This document shows, in pieces, positions 23,240-33,614 of a stretch of 64,000 nt of DNA (position 1 is the stretch's first letter; the number at the start of each line of letters is the position of its first letter). The position numbers and the translations under genes are program-made. Location of the stretch: positions 1,382,501 through 1,446,500 of the forward strand of contig OX335641.1 of assembly GCA_946894095.1 (NCBI GenBank), given 5' to 3'. This DNA is from Incurvaria masculella (taxonomy: Eukaryota; Arthropoda; Insecta; Lepidoptera; Incurvariidae). The notes below the pieces were generated by a model. That model did not search any database. It had not been told where the DNA came from and was given only the letters and a program-made list of their open reading frames with translations.

Positions 23240-23890
23240 ATTACAGAAAAGAAGAAAGCACAAACGAGACAAGAAATGCTAGAAATCATATAGAAAATAC
23301 AATAACACCTGTTACACGAAGGGTTTCCGTTTCAGGTTGGGCAAATATTATTTTTTAGCCTGTCCGGCTGTTCTCTGCAGGTCGCATTTCTCAACCGATT
23401 CTCGTGAAATTTTGTGAGCAGATTCGACAATTATATAGGTTTTTTTGTCGATCAAGTTTTAAGAAATTTTCAAAATGACGGAGCCATCTCTAAAAACACT
23501 ACAAAACTTTTATTTTGTGGCAAGACCTAAAAAGGTATACAGTGAGAAAAATACAAGAGAAATAATAGGATTTCGTTTTAAGGTGCGCGATGTGAGTGAC
23601 AGCGATATTATAATATCAGTGATTCGAAAAAATCTCTAAGGACTTTGATCAAATCCCAGCGGAATAACAAAATAGCTTCCTTAATTAAACTATTTGTTCT
23701 AATCTTTAAACTGGTTTAGTGATTGTGTTATGGTTTTTGCAGCTCCTGGGGAAGTCTGAAATCCCATGGGCGGTGTCGGACACCTCTTTGAGGGCCTGAC
23801 ATACGTCATATTTCGGGATTCAAATAAAAAAAACTTACAGACATAAATTGTTAAATAAGGATTTGCTGTGATCGTACAGTATGACGTTCC
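23240..23890. other. No gene recognised
   Basis: Non-coding sequence. The stretch around 23380-23450 (CAACCGATTCTCGTGAAATT) has the look of a dispersed repeat common in insects, but no second copy is present here. Confidence 0.35.
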
Positions 23891-24427
23891 ATGATACCCT
23901 CCCGAGATATTTCCTCGATAATGGCCACCATCCCTCGAGTTGCCACCAGACGCCGCGCCGCGGCGTCGGCGCGACGAAACAATGGCCGCCCGCGAGCGGT
24001 TAGCGTAATTCGCACGTGTAGCGCTCGGCTGCCAAAGAACACATTACCCCATGCGGAATGGCTCCGCTGCGCTGGCCGCGCCTCGCGCCTCCCAGAAATG
24101 TTGACATTTCACGTTGCAGTCACAGTGCGCGGCCGCCGGCCGGTGGCGAATCAATTCGATGGTCCTAATACTTCGTGTCCAACACACATATTTTCACGTT
24201 GCAGTCTCAGTGCGCGGCCGGTGGCGTGTCACTTCGATGGTCCTAATACTTCGTGTCCACCACACATAAAATCTGTCGCACACATTTCGTGTCTTTCTCA
24301 CTCTGATTTTGTTCTGACATTGTCGCAAGCGCCGTGTCAGAAGCGAGCTAGGCAAGAACATGATTGCGTGGGTGTGGGGCCGTATTTGACCGCGGCGGCG
24401 CGGCATGCGACTTTAGAGGTCTACTGA
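23891..24427 (+). CDS. GC-rich 178-codon open frame, unrecognised
   Basis: The longest unexplained open frame in the window, in a GC-rich block that stands out from its AT-rich surroundings. The first ATG is at 23891. The N-terminal 45 residues are Arg/Ala-rich. The C-terminal half contains a duplicated peptide (FDGPNTSCP twice) because the DNA carries an 80-bp direct repeat at 24107-24268. The opposite strand is also open over much of it (23851-24042 and 24194-24406), which is expected of GC-rich non-coding DNA. No domain is recognised. It may be spurious or a CpG-rich regulatory block. Confidence 0.2.
   Translation: MIPSRDISSIMATIPRVATRRRAAASARRNNGRPRAVSVIRTCSARLPKNTLPHAEWLRCAGRASRLPEMLTFHVAVTVRGRRPVANQFDGPNTSCPTHIFSRCSLSARPVACHFDGPNTSCPPHIKSVAHISCLSHSDFVLTLSQAPCQKRARQEHDCVGVGPYLTAAARHATLEVY
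24107..24268 (+). repeat. 80-bp direct tandem duplication
   Basis: TTTCACGTTGCAGTC at 24107 and again at 24192 begin two adjacent copies that share GATGGTCCTAATACTTCGTG and end CACACATA. The second copy lacks a few bases in the CGGCCG stretch. Confidence 0.85.
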
Positions 24428-24471
24428 GTCATTCTTCTTCGGTTCACTGGCCAGTCAGCTCACCACGTCGA

Positions 24472-24628
24472 GGTAAGGTGGGCCTTCCCGCTCAACTCTA
24501 CATACAAACGCGAAAAGAAGATCATGCCCAAATGTCTTGTTGCAGATTCGATAGTACTAGATGCTGCTTGATGACCATTGACATTACGAAATTGTGTTTG
24601 GTTTCTAAGTAAGAAGGTCCGAAAGTTA
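24472..24628 (+). mobile_element. Family B MITE, truncated copy B5
   Basis: Left terminus only, starting TAAGGTGGGCCTTCCCGC, internally deleted and ending at GGTCCGAAAGTT. It fuses directly to family A copy A7. The TTAA at the left is mutated. Confidence 0.65.
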
Positions 24629-24762
24629 ATTTTCACTATTTGTCGTTATAGTGGCAATAGAAATATACACTCCCTGACTGTCTACCTAGTGAGATACAGC
24701 CCGCTGACAGAAGGATGGAAGGACGGACGGACAGCGGAGGCTTAGTAATAGGGTCCCGTTAA
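24629..24762 (+). repeat. Family A repeat, partial (A7)
   Basis: Retains TTTGTCGTTATAGTGGC, GAGATACAGCCC, two to three GGAC units and CTTAGTAATAGGGTCCCGTT. The 5' palindrome and the final hairpin arm are missing. Confidence 0.7.
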
Positions 24763-24836
24763 TGTGCCAACGAACGCACCTACTATGAGACTTTCTGTCT
24801 CGAATTTTATAAAACTACCAACCAACATACCATACC

Positions 24837-24862
24837 ACACGCAAACATAGTCGCAGACGTAT
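24837..24862 (+). repeat. Short shared repeat K, copy 2
   Basis: Exact 26-bp match to 346-371, again about 75 bp downstream of a family A 3' end. Confidence 0.6.
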
Positions 24863-26559
24863 TCGAGGGTTTGTGGGGTGAAGGCATTTCTGGAGTACAT
24901 TCGCGCGCGGTGGTGATGTTATGATTGTATGCACAATTCGTCCATGCAGCGTGGTGGCGAGTAAACACTACACGACGCATATCTTTCTCTTCTCCTCTGT
25001 GAACTTAACCATTTTTAAATTAATCTGTATGCCTAAAATAGCGAGCCACTGGCTTCCAAGTTGCAACTGACAGTTGAAAGAATTAGAACTATTATACGCT
25101 GCGGCGAGATAATGATCTCTCTTATGAAATTAGCGCCACCGTCTCGTCATAAACCTTACGAAATTACACCTCTGAAGATTTATGTGGTAACTACAAGTGG
25201 GTCGGCTTGCTTCCGGTGTTTTTGCTGCGTGGGCCACACTCTGATGCTTATTTTACGCGTAGTGTTTTAACCTGAAGTCTGGAGAATGCTTGAGGAGTAT
25301 TTTTTTTTATTTATTTATTCATGTAGTATAAAAAATGCATGCCAACGTTATAAAACTTAGGTAGTATGAAGACAACGCCAATTTCTGACAATGAAAATGC
25401 CAATTGCGGACAATGACAATGCCAATTGCTAACGACAATTTTAGGGCGATTCCTAGTTTCACTTGCACCAGGCAGGGTTTGCATATTTCACCAAAAAGGT
25501 TCATGTTCATTAAAAAGGTAGTTAAAACCGAAAGGGAGAGATCCTCTACATATTTTGTTAAACATATTTTTATAGATTTTTGTCAAGGTCAACAAAATGT
25601 ATGGAGAGGATAATACTTTCCAGTCTTTAAAACAAAAATGATAAAACAAATGTGTTGAGTTTTGTGTACAGAATCACCCTCTTTCGATTGTGACTACCTG
25701 TTTCTGTCCACGGTGTGTATGTCGTAAGGATATGATAAAATCAGGGAATCCCGGCAGATGCTGATGACAACTCGATTTTATCATTTTACTAAAACCGGTA
25801 AAGCTTTGATTAAATCGCTTAACTGGTTCAGTAAAATTATAAAAAACGTTATGTCAGTGCTTGTAGAGCTCGGTGACCAAACTAAACCTAGCTATTGTTA
25901 ATAATCTAACCTAAGCTCACTAACAAAGGCCATTTTCAAATAAGCTTACCTAACCTAAGCCGACATAACCTTACATAACATAAAATAACCTAAACTTTTT
26001 TAATCTAAAAAAAATGTTTTTTTATATCCATTAGTTTAAATCCAATATTTTCAAATGCTTTAACCATTAATAAAAAACCATGGAATTTAATGGCATCCAA
26101 AATAGGCAAATATATTAATATATCATATATTTCCTGCCCTATCGCATAAAACTAATAAAATTAATAATGACTGATATAAACCTTTCATCAAGAATAAATA
26201 CTTTCAAATCATGTCTCTCAATTTAAAATATTAAAAAAAGATCGAGGAACTGCAAAAAAACCTAACCTAACATAACCTTACCCAAACTAACGTAGCCCAT
26301 ATAATCTAAATTAAACTAACCAGGAATGAAGAAAAATAGAGACCCATCGAGATCCTAGTCTTTCAAGTGGAAATCACCTTAGGAATTATTTATTTTTCCA
26401 GTGGAACGATGCGAAATAACGTGACTGTACGCGCTGGACAGTGAAACTGTTACTACAGAAATTGTATTCCCATAGAAATTCTTGTTATCTTAACGTAGTT
26501 CTTCATGCCATCTGCATGCATATTTCCTAGCGATTCTGTAGCATTAGAAGCCTGCCCCG
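24863..26559. other. No gene recognised; degenerate CCTAA-rich tract
   Basis: Mostly AT-rich. Between 25890 and 26320 there are many CTAACCTAA and ATAACCT words, resembling decayed TTAGG/TTAGGT arrays on the complementary strand, but no clean tandem run. 25395-25430 has a short imperfect tandem of GACAATGACAATGCCAATTG type. Confidence 0.4.
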
Positions 26560-26700
26560 GCGACCTACCCCTGATTTCACCACCTTCAGCTACCTGAAAT
26601 GCGATAGTAAACTTTCGGTTATATTGCATATTTACATGGTGTAACCGAAAGATAACTTTGGGATTTTTGTAGCTGGAATGTGGTGATAACGGGCGCTACG
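26560..26700. repeat. Family H hairpin element (H1)
   Basis: A 141-bp imperfect palindrome. The left arm contains CGACCTACC and TTTCGGTTATA; the right arm contains TGTAACCGAAAGATAACTTT and GGGCGCTAC. The loop is about 16 bases. A second copy lies at 57746-57887. It behaves like a small foldback MITE. Confidence 0.7.
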
Positions 26701-27250
26701 TGTGTACTTGATTTGCCTCATTTGGCGCCGATGCAGCACCTTCTAATTTAAACTCTCTCTGGGTTAAACACAGATAAAATTATCATTGAAGTCTACCTAT
26801 CATGTGAACCTACCAAAGAAGGGCTTCGTTCAACACTAATGGCACAAAACCCAATCTTACATCTCCGAGCCGAAATAGAAACGTTCACAATTAGCTTTCC
26901 ATTTAACAAGAAACTTGCCTACAACAGAGGAGTAGGCCTTTCATAAAAATAAAAAACGCAGCGCCGAACAGCTCCACGGTAGCAAATACCCAATTACCAG
27001 AAGCTCACGGATCAACTACATCGCATTCAGTCACCATTTTTACTACGCGCCGTGTAATCGCGAAGCATTGTGGGATATCATTTTTATTCTAACCCACAAA
27101 GAGGCGATCGCAAGAACTCCGAGACAAAAGAGCGGCATAGTTATATGATCAAATAAGGAAGCAGATGACCGCTAGAACTGTTACGCACACGTCGCGGCCA
27201 TTTTAAAAATAAATGGAGCTTGTCTATGGCATCTAGCTTGCTTCTCATGT
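26701..27250. other. No gene recognised
   Basis: Unassigned sequence with no shared repeat. Confidence 0.4.
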
Positions 27251-27587
27251 TTTTTTTGTGCGACCTGACATGGATGGCTGACACCACACAACTAACGTTA
27301 TGATATTAGCCCAATACACCACATTCCCGAAAGAATTTGGTGCCATGCCAGGACCTTCCCTTTATGAGCACGGCTACATTGAACTGGATGGAAAACACTG
27401 ACAATTTACATTGCCGCTTCGACCATCTTTTCATCCAACTACCACCTAGTAGGGGAAGGGGACCTACAGTTTTACATGGATTCCGAACCATGGAGCTGCT
27501 CGCACGCAGGAATGAGAAAGACAGTGGTGCATGTCGGTATTGAACCCAGGCCTCTGGTCCCCGCGCCACTAGGCTACGAGCCGCTCC
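27251..27587 (-). mobile_element. SINE family D with tRNA-like head (D6)
   Basis: Reverse-oriented copy with a T-rich left end (the reversed A-tail) and the tRNA-like head at the right, ending CCACTAGGCTACGAGCC. It lacks part of the body around the GGTACCAACC motif. Confidence 0.85.
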
Positions 27588-27724
27588 AAAATACGTTCAT
27601 GTTTCGGTCGTACCTATTTGGGTGGTTGTTCTGTTTCCATGAATGGTGATTTTTGTATTTTACAACCAAACTTATCTTTGCAGGAAATCCATGCCCCGTC
27701 AGGTTAGAGATTATTAGCAGATTG

Positions 27725-28107
27725 TCAGCCTCAGTGGCCCAGTGGCGCGACACTTCGGCGATCGTTCTCCGAAGATAAGCAACGCTGGGTCCGGTCTGGT
27801 CTTGGATGGGTGACCATTCAACCGTTGAGAGAGGCTGGCCGTGGGTCGGATTCCACGTTAAGCTGTAGGTCCCCTTCCTTACTTACTAGGTGATAGGGTT
27901 TATCCCGCCCGGGTTGGTACCACCGCATTGGATGAACGATGGTCGAAGCGGCAATGAAAATTGTCCGTGTTTTCCATCCAGTTCAATGTAGCCGTGCAAT
28001 ATAAGGAAGGTCCTGGCATGGCACCTAGTTCCTATATTATAGTTGGGCTAATACCATGACAGAACTTGTGGTATTAGCCATCCATGTCCAGTCACATAAA
28101 AAAAAAA
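27725..28107 (+). mobile_element. SINE family D with tRNA plus 5S-like head (D7)
   Basis: The best-preserved copy of the second head type. GCCTCAGTGGCCCAGTGGCG (A-box-like) is followed at 27760-27815 by a segment with GAAGATAAGCAACGCTGGG and CTTGGATGGGTGACC. These match the box A and box C regions of 5S rRNA genes as I remember them. After CTGGCCGTGG the body becomes identical in layout to tRNA-headed copies and ends in an A-run at 28098-28107. Confidence 0.88.
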
Positions 28108-28494
28108 TTAGAAAACAAAACACTTTTACTCAGTCTTCTTTCTTGCCAGTCAGTCAGTATTTTTTCAGCACTTCTTTGAAGGGCGGCGTCGTCGCCAGGA
28201 CCCTTTCTCTACTTTGTAACTTTCTCGGGGGCTTCGAAATATCATGTCTAAAGAACCCAAAATGTACTTTGGGGGAATTACTTAACTCGGCAGGCATTAC
28301 TGTATTCGACTGTTTACCACCGACCCTACCGACAAATGATCTACAGGATCGAATCGTTCTTATTGGTGGAAAGTTGACGCTGTTTCGAGTTCAGCATGGT
28401 AGAATGGGATAGCGTTATGCAGCTCCGAAGAGCGATCTCCGTGGAAAAGACCATAGAACCATAGAGACCCTAATCCCTTCGGAGTTAGAAGGTT
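28108..28494 (+). other. Unrecognised open stretch between SINE copies
   Basis: An open frame running from the D7 tail to 28412 adds about 90 codons of unique sequence, including a segment around NPKCTLGELLNSAG. I do not recognise it. The codons look unlike the low-complexity noise elsewhere, so a coding relic is possible, but there are no splice sites or start to support a gene. Confidence 0.25.
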
Positions 28495-28663
28495 CCCAAA
28501 TGATGGTCGAAGTGGCAAAGATTTCCGTCCAGTTCAATGATGCCGTGCTCAAATAAATGGAAGGTTCTGGCATGGCACCTGTTTCCTTCAGGAATCCGGT
28601 GTGAAGGGCTTATATCATAACAGTAGTTGTGATATTAGCCATTCGCGGTCAGAACAAAAAAAC
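28495..28663 (+). mobile_element. SINE family D 3' fragment (D8)
   Basis: Body and tail only: GATGGTCGAAGTGGCAAAG, CCGTCCAGTTCAATGATGCC and GATATTAGCCATTCG, then an A-run. It is 5' truncated, consistent with incomplete reverse transcription. Confidence 0.75.
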
Positions 28664-29017
28664 CGCGCTTAGTTAAAAACCAGCTTACACAAGAAAAATA
28701 AATAAAAAATAAAAAACTTTGCATCGTGTGAATCCGTGCTCCAAGGTCAGTGAAGGCGGCAAAGGTTAAAATATGCGGGCGTAAACTACATAGACGTTCG
28801 AGGTCTTTAATTGAAACGAAAGATACATGGGCGAGATATACTCGGTAAACACGGGAATTGCGAAACCGAGAGAATGTATTGTCAATTTGTATGGCAAGCT
28901 ACAGACGTGTCTAGCGACCTTTGTGTGTTCGACGGACGCAGGCCAGAGCCGCACAAGAGTTTTCAACTGTGCCCGTATCAACGGTTAAGTGTGAACGAGC
29001 GGACAAAGCGATTCTTA

Positions 29018-29059
29018 AGGTGCGTCTACGCTAGACGAACCGAGCACGAGCGGAGCACG
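29018..29059 (+). repeat. Harbinger left terminal inverted repeat
   Basis: 42 bp, an exact reverse complement of 31751-31792. Preceded by the TTA target duplication at 29015-29017. Confidence 0.97.
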
Positions 29060-29176
29060 AGCGGAGCCATTCAGGTTTCGTCGTTCACGGTGTCAAGTGT
29101 GGACGTACAACGAACCTACAACGATCACTGTCCTCGAACGCAGTTTTCCGCAGTGTGCTCGCGGCTCTTGGCGAAT

Positions 29177-31025
29177 ATGGACGATATTAATAATATTGCA
29201 GCAGCCGCTGCTGTTGCAGCGATTATTATAGCGGTGGTCAGCAAAAATAGAAAAAGGCGAAGACGATGGGGATCTACAAATATATATAAAATGAGATCCA
29301 ATCAACAAAATTTAGATTTGTTAACTATTTTGAGAGGTCAAGAAGCAACTGGCCAATTTAAGAACTTTCTTCGAATGACATCGACAAACTTTGAGAATCT
29401 ACTACGCTCAATTGGACCGCACATTGCGAAAAAAAATACCAAATTTCAAGAGGCTATATCCATTCAACAGAGGTTGGCGGTAACGTTGCGTTTTCTGGCA
29501 AGTGGCGATTCATTCACCAGTCTCCAATATACTTTTAAAATGTCCAAACAAGTAATAAGCAACATTATTCCGGAAGTCTGTACAGCACTATGCATTGAAT
29601 TAAAAAACTACGTAAAGGTAAGTAATGTTTTACTTTAATAGAAACAATATGGTTAAAAAAGTGAATTTATATAAACTCAGAAAAACCTTCCATGGTATCT
29701 GATATAGTGGATTGTGTATCGACGGAGGATGGCTGCTGATAAGAGGAGTCAATCTGATTTAGATTGGTAAACTGACGAGAGGTTGACGGTGATGCTGAAT
29801 ATTCATTGGACGAATAACCTGTTTGGTAACCAGTGCGATAAGTTGTTTGTCTTGCTTGAGAATGTGAAAATTCATAATGGCCCATGTCAGCTTTCATAAT
29901 AATGTCAAAGATTGCATGCTGCATTGCTGTCTTTGTTTGAGCACTATAAGTGTCCATTTTTGAAGCCAAAAAATCCGTAAACGCTTTTGTGTTCTTATCA
30001 ACGCAATTAACTTCTGTTGGTGCTCCAAGTTTCTTTTGTACATTGTTTAATACATCTACAGCGCTTTTAAACAATTCGTTTCCCGGTTGATTGAATCTGC
30101 GGGGTTTTTTAGATGGAATAGTCGGTTCTGTGTGTGTGTGTTCCTCTTCCGGATTATTACTCTGTTCCTCTGCCGGATTATTATTCAATTCCTCTCCCAG
30201 AGTATTACTCGATTCCTGTAAAAATAATAATAACAATTATTTATTTTTCAGCTACCTAAGACTTCTGATGATTGGCTAAAAATCAGCAAACACTTTCAAG
30301 ATACATGGAATCTGCCACACTGTGTTGGAGCTATTGATGGCAAGCACATAGTCTTGCAAGCACCAATTCATAGTGGAACTGAATTTTACAATTATAAATC
30401 ATTCTTCAGTATTGTTCTTTTTGCATTGGTTGACGGTAATTGCAATTTCCTATTCGTTGACGTGGGGTGCCAAGGTAGAATATCAGATGGTGGCATTTTT
30501 AAAAGTTCCCAATTATGGACAATGATTCGAAATGCTTCTTTGAATTTACCACCATCGGAAACATTACCTAACCGGCAAATAAATATACCATATTTCTTTG
30601 TTGGTGATAGTGCTTTTGCCCTACATGAAAATGTGATGGTACCCTACCGTGGAAACCATGACATGGGTTCTAAAGAGAGAATTTTTAATTATAGATTAAG
30701 CAGGGCTCGGCGAAACGTTGAAAATGCTTTTGGCATAATATCTGCAGTGTTTCGAGTATTAAGGAAACCAATGCTTCTAGAACCTAAAAAAGCTGAGTTA
30801 ATTGTATTGTCCACTGTTTATCTACACAATTACTTACGTTCTAACAGTACTGATTATATCGTTCAAACATTGAATAATACAGAAGAAACTACACCTTTTA
30901 CTTCTTTTTTGCCTCTCAGGCAAATTCCAATACGATCAGCATCTCATGTCAAAAAAATTAGAGATGAAATAGCAGATTACTGTATTAAAGAAGGCAAAGT
31001 TGAATGGCAGCAAGAATATGCTTAG
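29177..31025 (+). CDS. Harbinger DDE transposase (HARBI1-like), two exons
   Basis: Exon 1 is 29177-29617 and exon 2 is 30252-31025. The intron has a consensus donor (AAG, then GTAAGT) and acceptor (TTATTTTTCAG). The joined frame is 404 aa, normal for this family. Residues 22-31 are a basic patch (KNRKRRRRW). Residues 95-131 form the helix-turn-helix region typical of the family (RFLASGDSF). The nuclease domain follows in exon 2: GAIDGKH (Asp176), GRISDGGIF (Asp226), VGDSAF (Asp266) and NVENAFG (Glu304), the conserved acidic positions of IS5/Harbinger transposases. No stop or frameshift interrupts it. The start at 29177 is the first ATG inside the element; the open frame upstream of 29018 is flanking DNA. 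It would cut and paste the element together with the minus-strand partner. Confidence 0.93.
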
Positions 31026-31558
31026 ATATGTGTTATAATAACTTTTACGCCACCCTTGGCCGTTAAGTAGGAATTACAATATTAAAAATATTATATATAA
31101 TTCTAAAAACTTACCGTATTGAATCTTTTACGAGGGTTATCACGGTCATCCAAAAATTTGAGTTTATTATATGCGAACCACCTACTCACATACACTTGCG
31201 ATGCACCTGTAATAATAGATAGTCAATTGTATACTAATTATAACACAAAGTTCAAATAAAATAGAAATGATTATAACATAAAGTACAAATATAACAATAG
31301 AAATGACTTTTTATTACCTTTGCCCGTGCCCTTAGATTTATCCTCCTTTTTTTTCTCTCTGCGATATGAAGCCAATAAACTAATCATTTTATTTTTGCAC
31401 AATTCTACATCCTTACCCAATTCTTGGGATATACGAGACCATGCATCACTCTTCTTATTTTTTTTATAGTAATCCTCATGTTTTGGGTCCCATATCAAAG
31501 AATTATTTTGATATAATTCAATTAATTGTACGGAAGCATCTTCGGTCCACGTTTCCAT
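29667..31558 (-). CDS. Harbinger-associated MADF/Myb-like DNA-binding protein, three exons
   Basis: Minus-strand exons are 31318-31558, 31115-31206 and 29667-30215, with donors GTAATA and GTAAGT and acceptors ending ACAG. The joined frame is 293 aa without stops. Residues 3-100 make a MADF-type (SANT/Myb-like) domain: METWTEDASVQLIELY, then WSRISQELGKDVELCKNK, and, across the exon junction, SQVYVSRWFAYNKLKFL. The C-terminal part has a Glu/Asn-rich linker, a basic KKPRRFN patch and a helical segment (FTDFLASKMDTYSAQTK) like the BESS-type tails of such proteins. In PIF/Harbinger elements this second protein assists nuclear import and end recognition by the transposase. An in-frame ATG at 31627 would add 23 residues; 31558 is preferred because the domain starts there. 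Confidence 0.88.
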
Positions 31559-31750
31559 GATGTTCGATTCGAGCGAACGACGTCTGTCACTAAACACGTC
31601 CACGAGCGCACTGCGAGCGCGAAGCAAAACCCTTTGTGTTCGTCAAAAAACCGACAACAGGCGGAACGCAGCCGAGCACGAACGAAATGCTCGCAGCGCG
31701 CTCGTTCGAGGCTTGTAGGTCGGTCCACACTATACGAATTGTGTTCGGCA

Positions 31751-31792
31751 CGTGCTCCGCTCGTGCTCGGTTCGTCTAGCGTAGACGCACCT
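31751..31792 (-). repeat. Harbinger right terminal inverted repeat
   Basis: 42 bp, complementary to 29018-29059 without mismatch, followed by TTA at 31793-31795. The next inner bases diverge. Confidence 0.97.
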
Positions 31793-31795
31793 TTA

Positions 31796-32621
31796 TGTTG
31801 TCTTTGCGTTGTACTGTCTTCTGCATTTTGGGAGTTATTGGCTTTTTTGTTGCGATTGCTCTTAGTTTTATAGCAATCCTGGAACGATATGTTCTTCTCA
31901 TATTCATGATATAATTACAACGCTTACATCAGAGCTATTTTTTACTCTGTTCTTCATACCTGTTCCGTTATGTACACGTGTTTATTTGAAGAAAAAAAAC
32001 ACCAGTTCATGCAACTTCCTTTACCACAAGCCCTGGCATATCCCCATTAAGGCCAGCAGCAAGACCATCATTGGGGTCGAGACCATTGATAGGAACCACA
32101 AGGTTTGCATGTTTTTCTGGATTTGAAAATGATTTCCTTTACTTGACTTCGGAGTTCGGAATTAGATGATGTCAAGCTGTTGAAACAACTAAAATGTTTT
32201 GTATCGTCTAAGATGTCAAAGGAAAATCACAACTAGATGTGACGTAGTTCAATGACATTTTTAATTGTTAAAAACATCGCGTTCGCTTCTCTTTTCTCGC
32301 CGCTGCTTCGTATTTCCGTAGCGACAATGGCGCAGGGCCTTATTACCGATATCTCGGGTCGCCAAAGGCTATCGCACTTTCGCTAAAATGGCGGCAACAC
32401 CATAAGTCGCCGCGCTGTGGAGTAATGCAGCGGCGTCGAGTCTGACGCCTGCGGTTCGCCCGTGGGCGATTTCATTTGTTATCTTTCACTTATCTGGAGC
32501 AGCGTTGCACATTTGCTAGCGCATTTTAAAGGGTTGGCGCATTCAAATGATGTAGCGATAGTAGACGATGCAAATGCGAATTGCAACGATTACAGTACAT
32601 TTGAAGATGATGAGATTTGTT
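31796..32621. other. No gene recognised; possible promoter-like block
   Basis: Flank of the Harbinger insertion. Near 32270-32480 composition becomes more GC-rich, with ACAATGGCGCAGG and AAAATGGCGGC words, as seen around insect transcription starts, but no exon can be supported. Confidence 0.35.
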
Positions 32622-32692
32622 CCTTACTAATATTTTAAATAAGAAATTGTGTTCTTACTAAGAACACAATTTCTTATTTAAAAGTAGTAAGA
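32622..32692. repeat. Near-perfect palindrome with 1-base centre
   Basis: Positions 32633-32657 and 32659-32683 are exact 25-bp reverse complements around a single base at 32658. Imperfect pairing (CTTACTA with TAGTAAG) extends the palindrome to about 71 bp. This cruciform-prone structure is normally unstable in replication. Confidence 0.9.
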
Positions 32693-33614
32693 CCTAAGAA
32701 CTTCTTAGTCCTTACACATTTTTGTCGATTATTTTTTTATATTTTACCGAGAGAAGCCGGCCACCGCAGCACATCTGTAATTATAATGTTTTTTTCATTA
32801 TGTTGTTATCATTAAGAATCCAACATTGTTCCCAGAGAAAAAAACTCAAAATATTTGCTGGTACCTGTACTACCGGTACCAGCAAACAACTAATGTAAAA
32901 TAATGTAAAGACAACAGGGACAATTAAACTATGTATTGATGCATCATTTCGTAAGGCTATTTTTGCCTGTAAGGTTTTTTTTTTCTATAATTCGCTGTGC
33001 TAAGGACCAAAGGATCTATATATTGACAGACTTGCAGCAATTTTAACGATGTGACAGGCAGTTGGTACGATCATTGAAAGCTGTTTATACATTCAACATT
33101 TCAACTATTTCTAAAAACAGGAAGGTCAAACAGAAATGTATTCCCGAGCATTGTTTACCAGGATCGGTCAACCTTTAATGGCCCGACGGCAATAAAAGCA
33201 CGACGAAATGCGGACGTGTGCATTGCTCACATATAATTACATTGCTAATGGGGAAACATACACGCAACGTTACATTTTTCAGAATGCTGTAATTTAAGTA
33301 TTTATGATGTTCTGTCGTACTTACATTTCGGAGATGTTTAATTTGTGGGTCAAGTATTTTATGTTTGGTGAAATAACGAGCGCAACACAATCGAAAACCG
33401 TAAGTATTAATATTGTATGAATGAAATACTTATAATTGAATATTATATGACAGCCATTACTTACCCGCCAAGAAATTGATGACGTGTGCCTTCGAGGGGT
33501 CTTTTGCGAAAATTATAACAGAAATATGAAACATTTGTGATGAAACATTTTGATTTAAGGCTGTCGCGAAGTCACAGGAAATGAAACATTATTTGTCCAA
33601 TGGGCAAGGCACAA
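32693..33614. other. No gene recognised
   Basis: AT-rich unassigned sequence. A short GGTACC-centred inverted repeat (GCTGGTACC with GGTACCAGC) lies at 32857-32884. Confidence 0.4.

Larger units (their letters stand above)
29018..31792 (+). mobile_element. Complete PIF/Harbinger transposon, 2775 bp
   Basis: Both ends are perfect 42-bp inverted repeats (29018-29059 and 31751-31792), beginning AGGTGCGTCTACGCTAGACG. They are flanked by an exact TTA on each side (29015-29017 and 31793-31795), the target duplication typical of PIF/Harbinger elements. Inside are two intact spliced genes of the expected kind: a DDE transposase (plus strand) and a MADF/Myb-like accessory protein (minus strand). Subterminal regions contain repeated GAGCACGAGCGG words and a shared AGTGTGGAC block on both sides, plausible transposase-binding sites. 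Perfect ends and intact frames suggest recent, possibly autonomous, activity. Confidence 0.95.

Noticed and set aside
27760..27815. A functional 5S rRNA gene
   Set aside because: Only the control-region-like half is present, diverged, and it is fused to a SINE body that recurs at other loci.
28811..29638. A 275-codon continuous plus-strand frame as a single gene
   Set aside because: The first 122 codons lie mostly in flanking DNA and the terminal repeat of the Harbinger element, and the last seven codons run into the intron. The real exon is 29177-29617.
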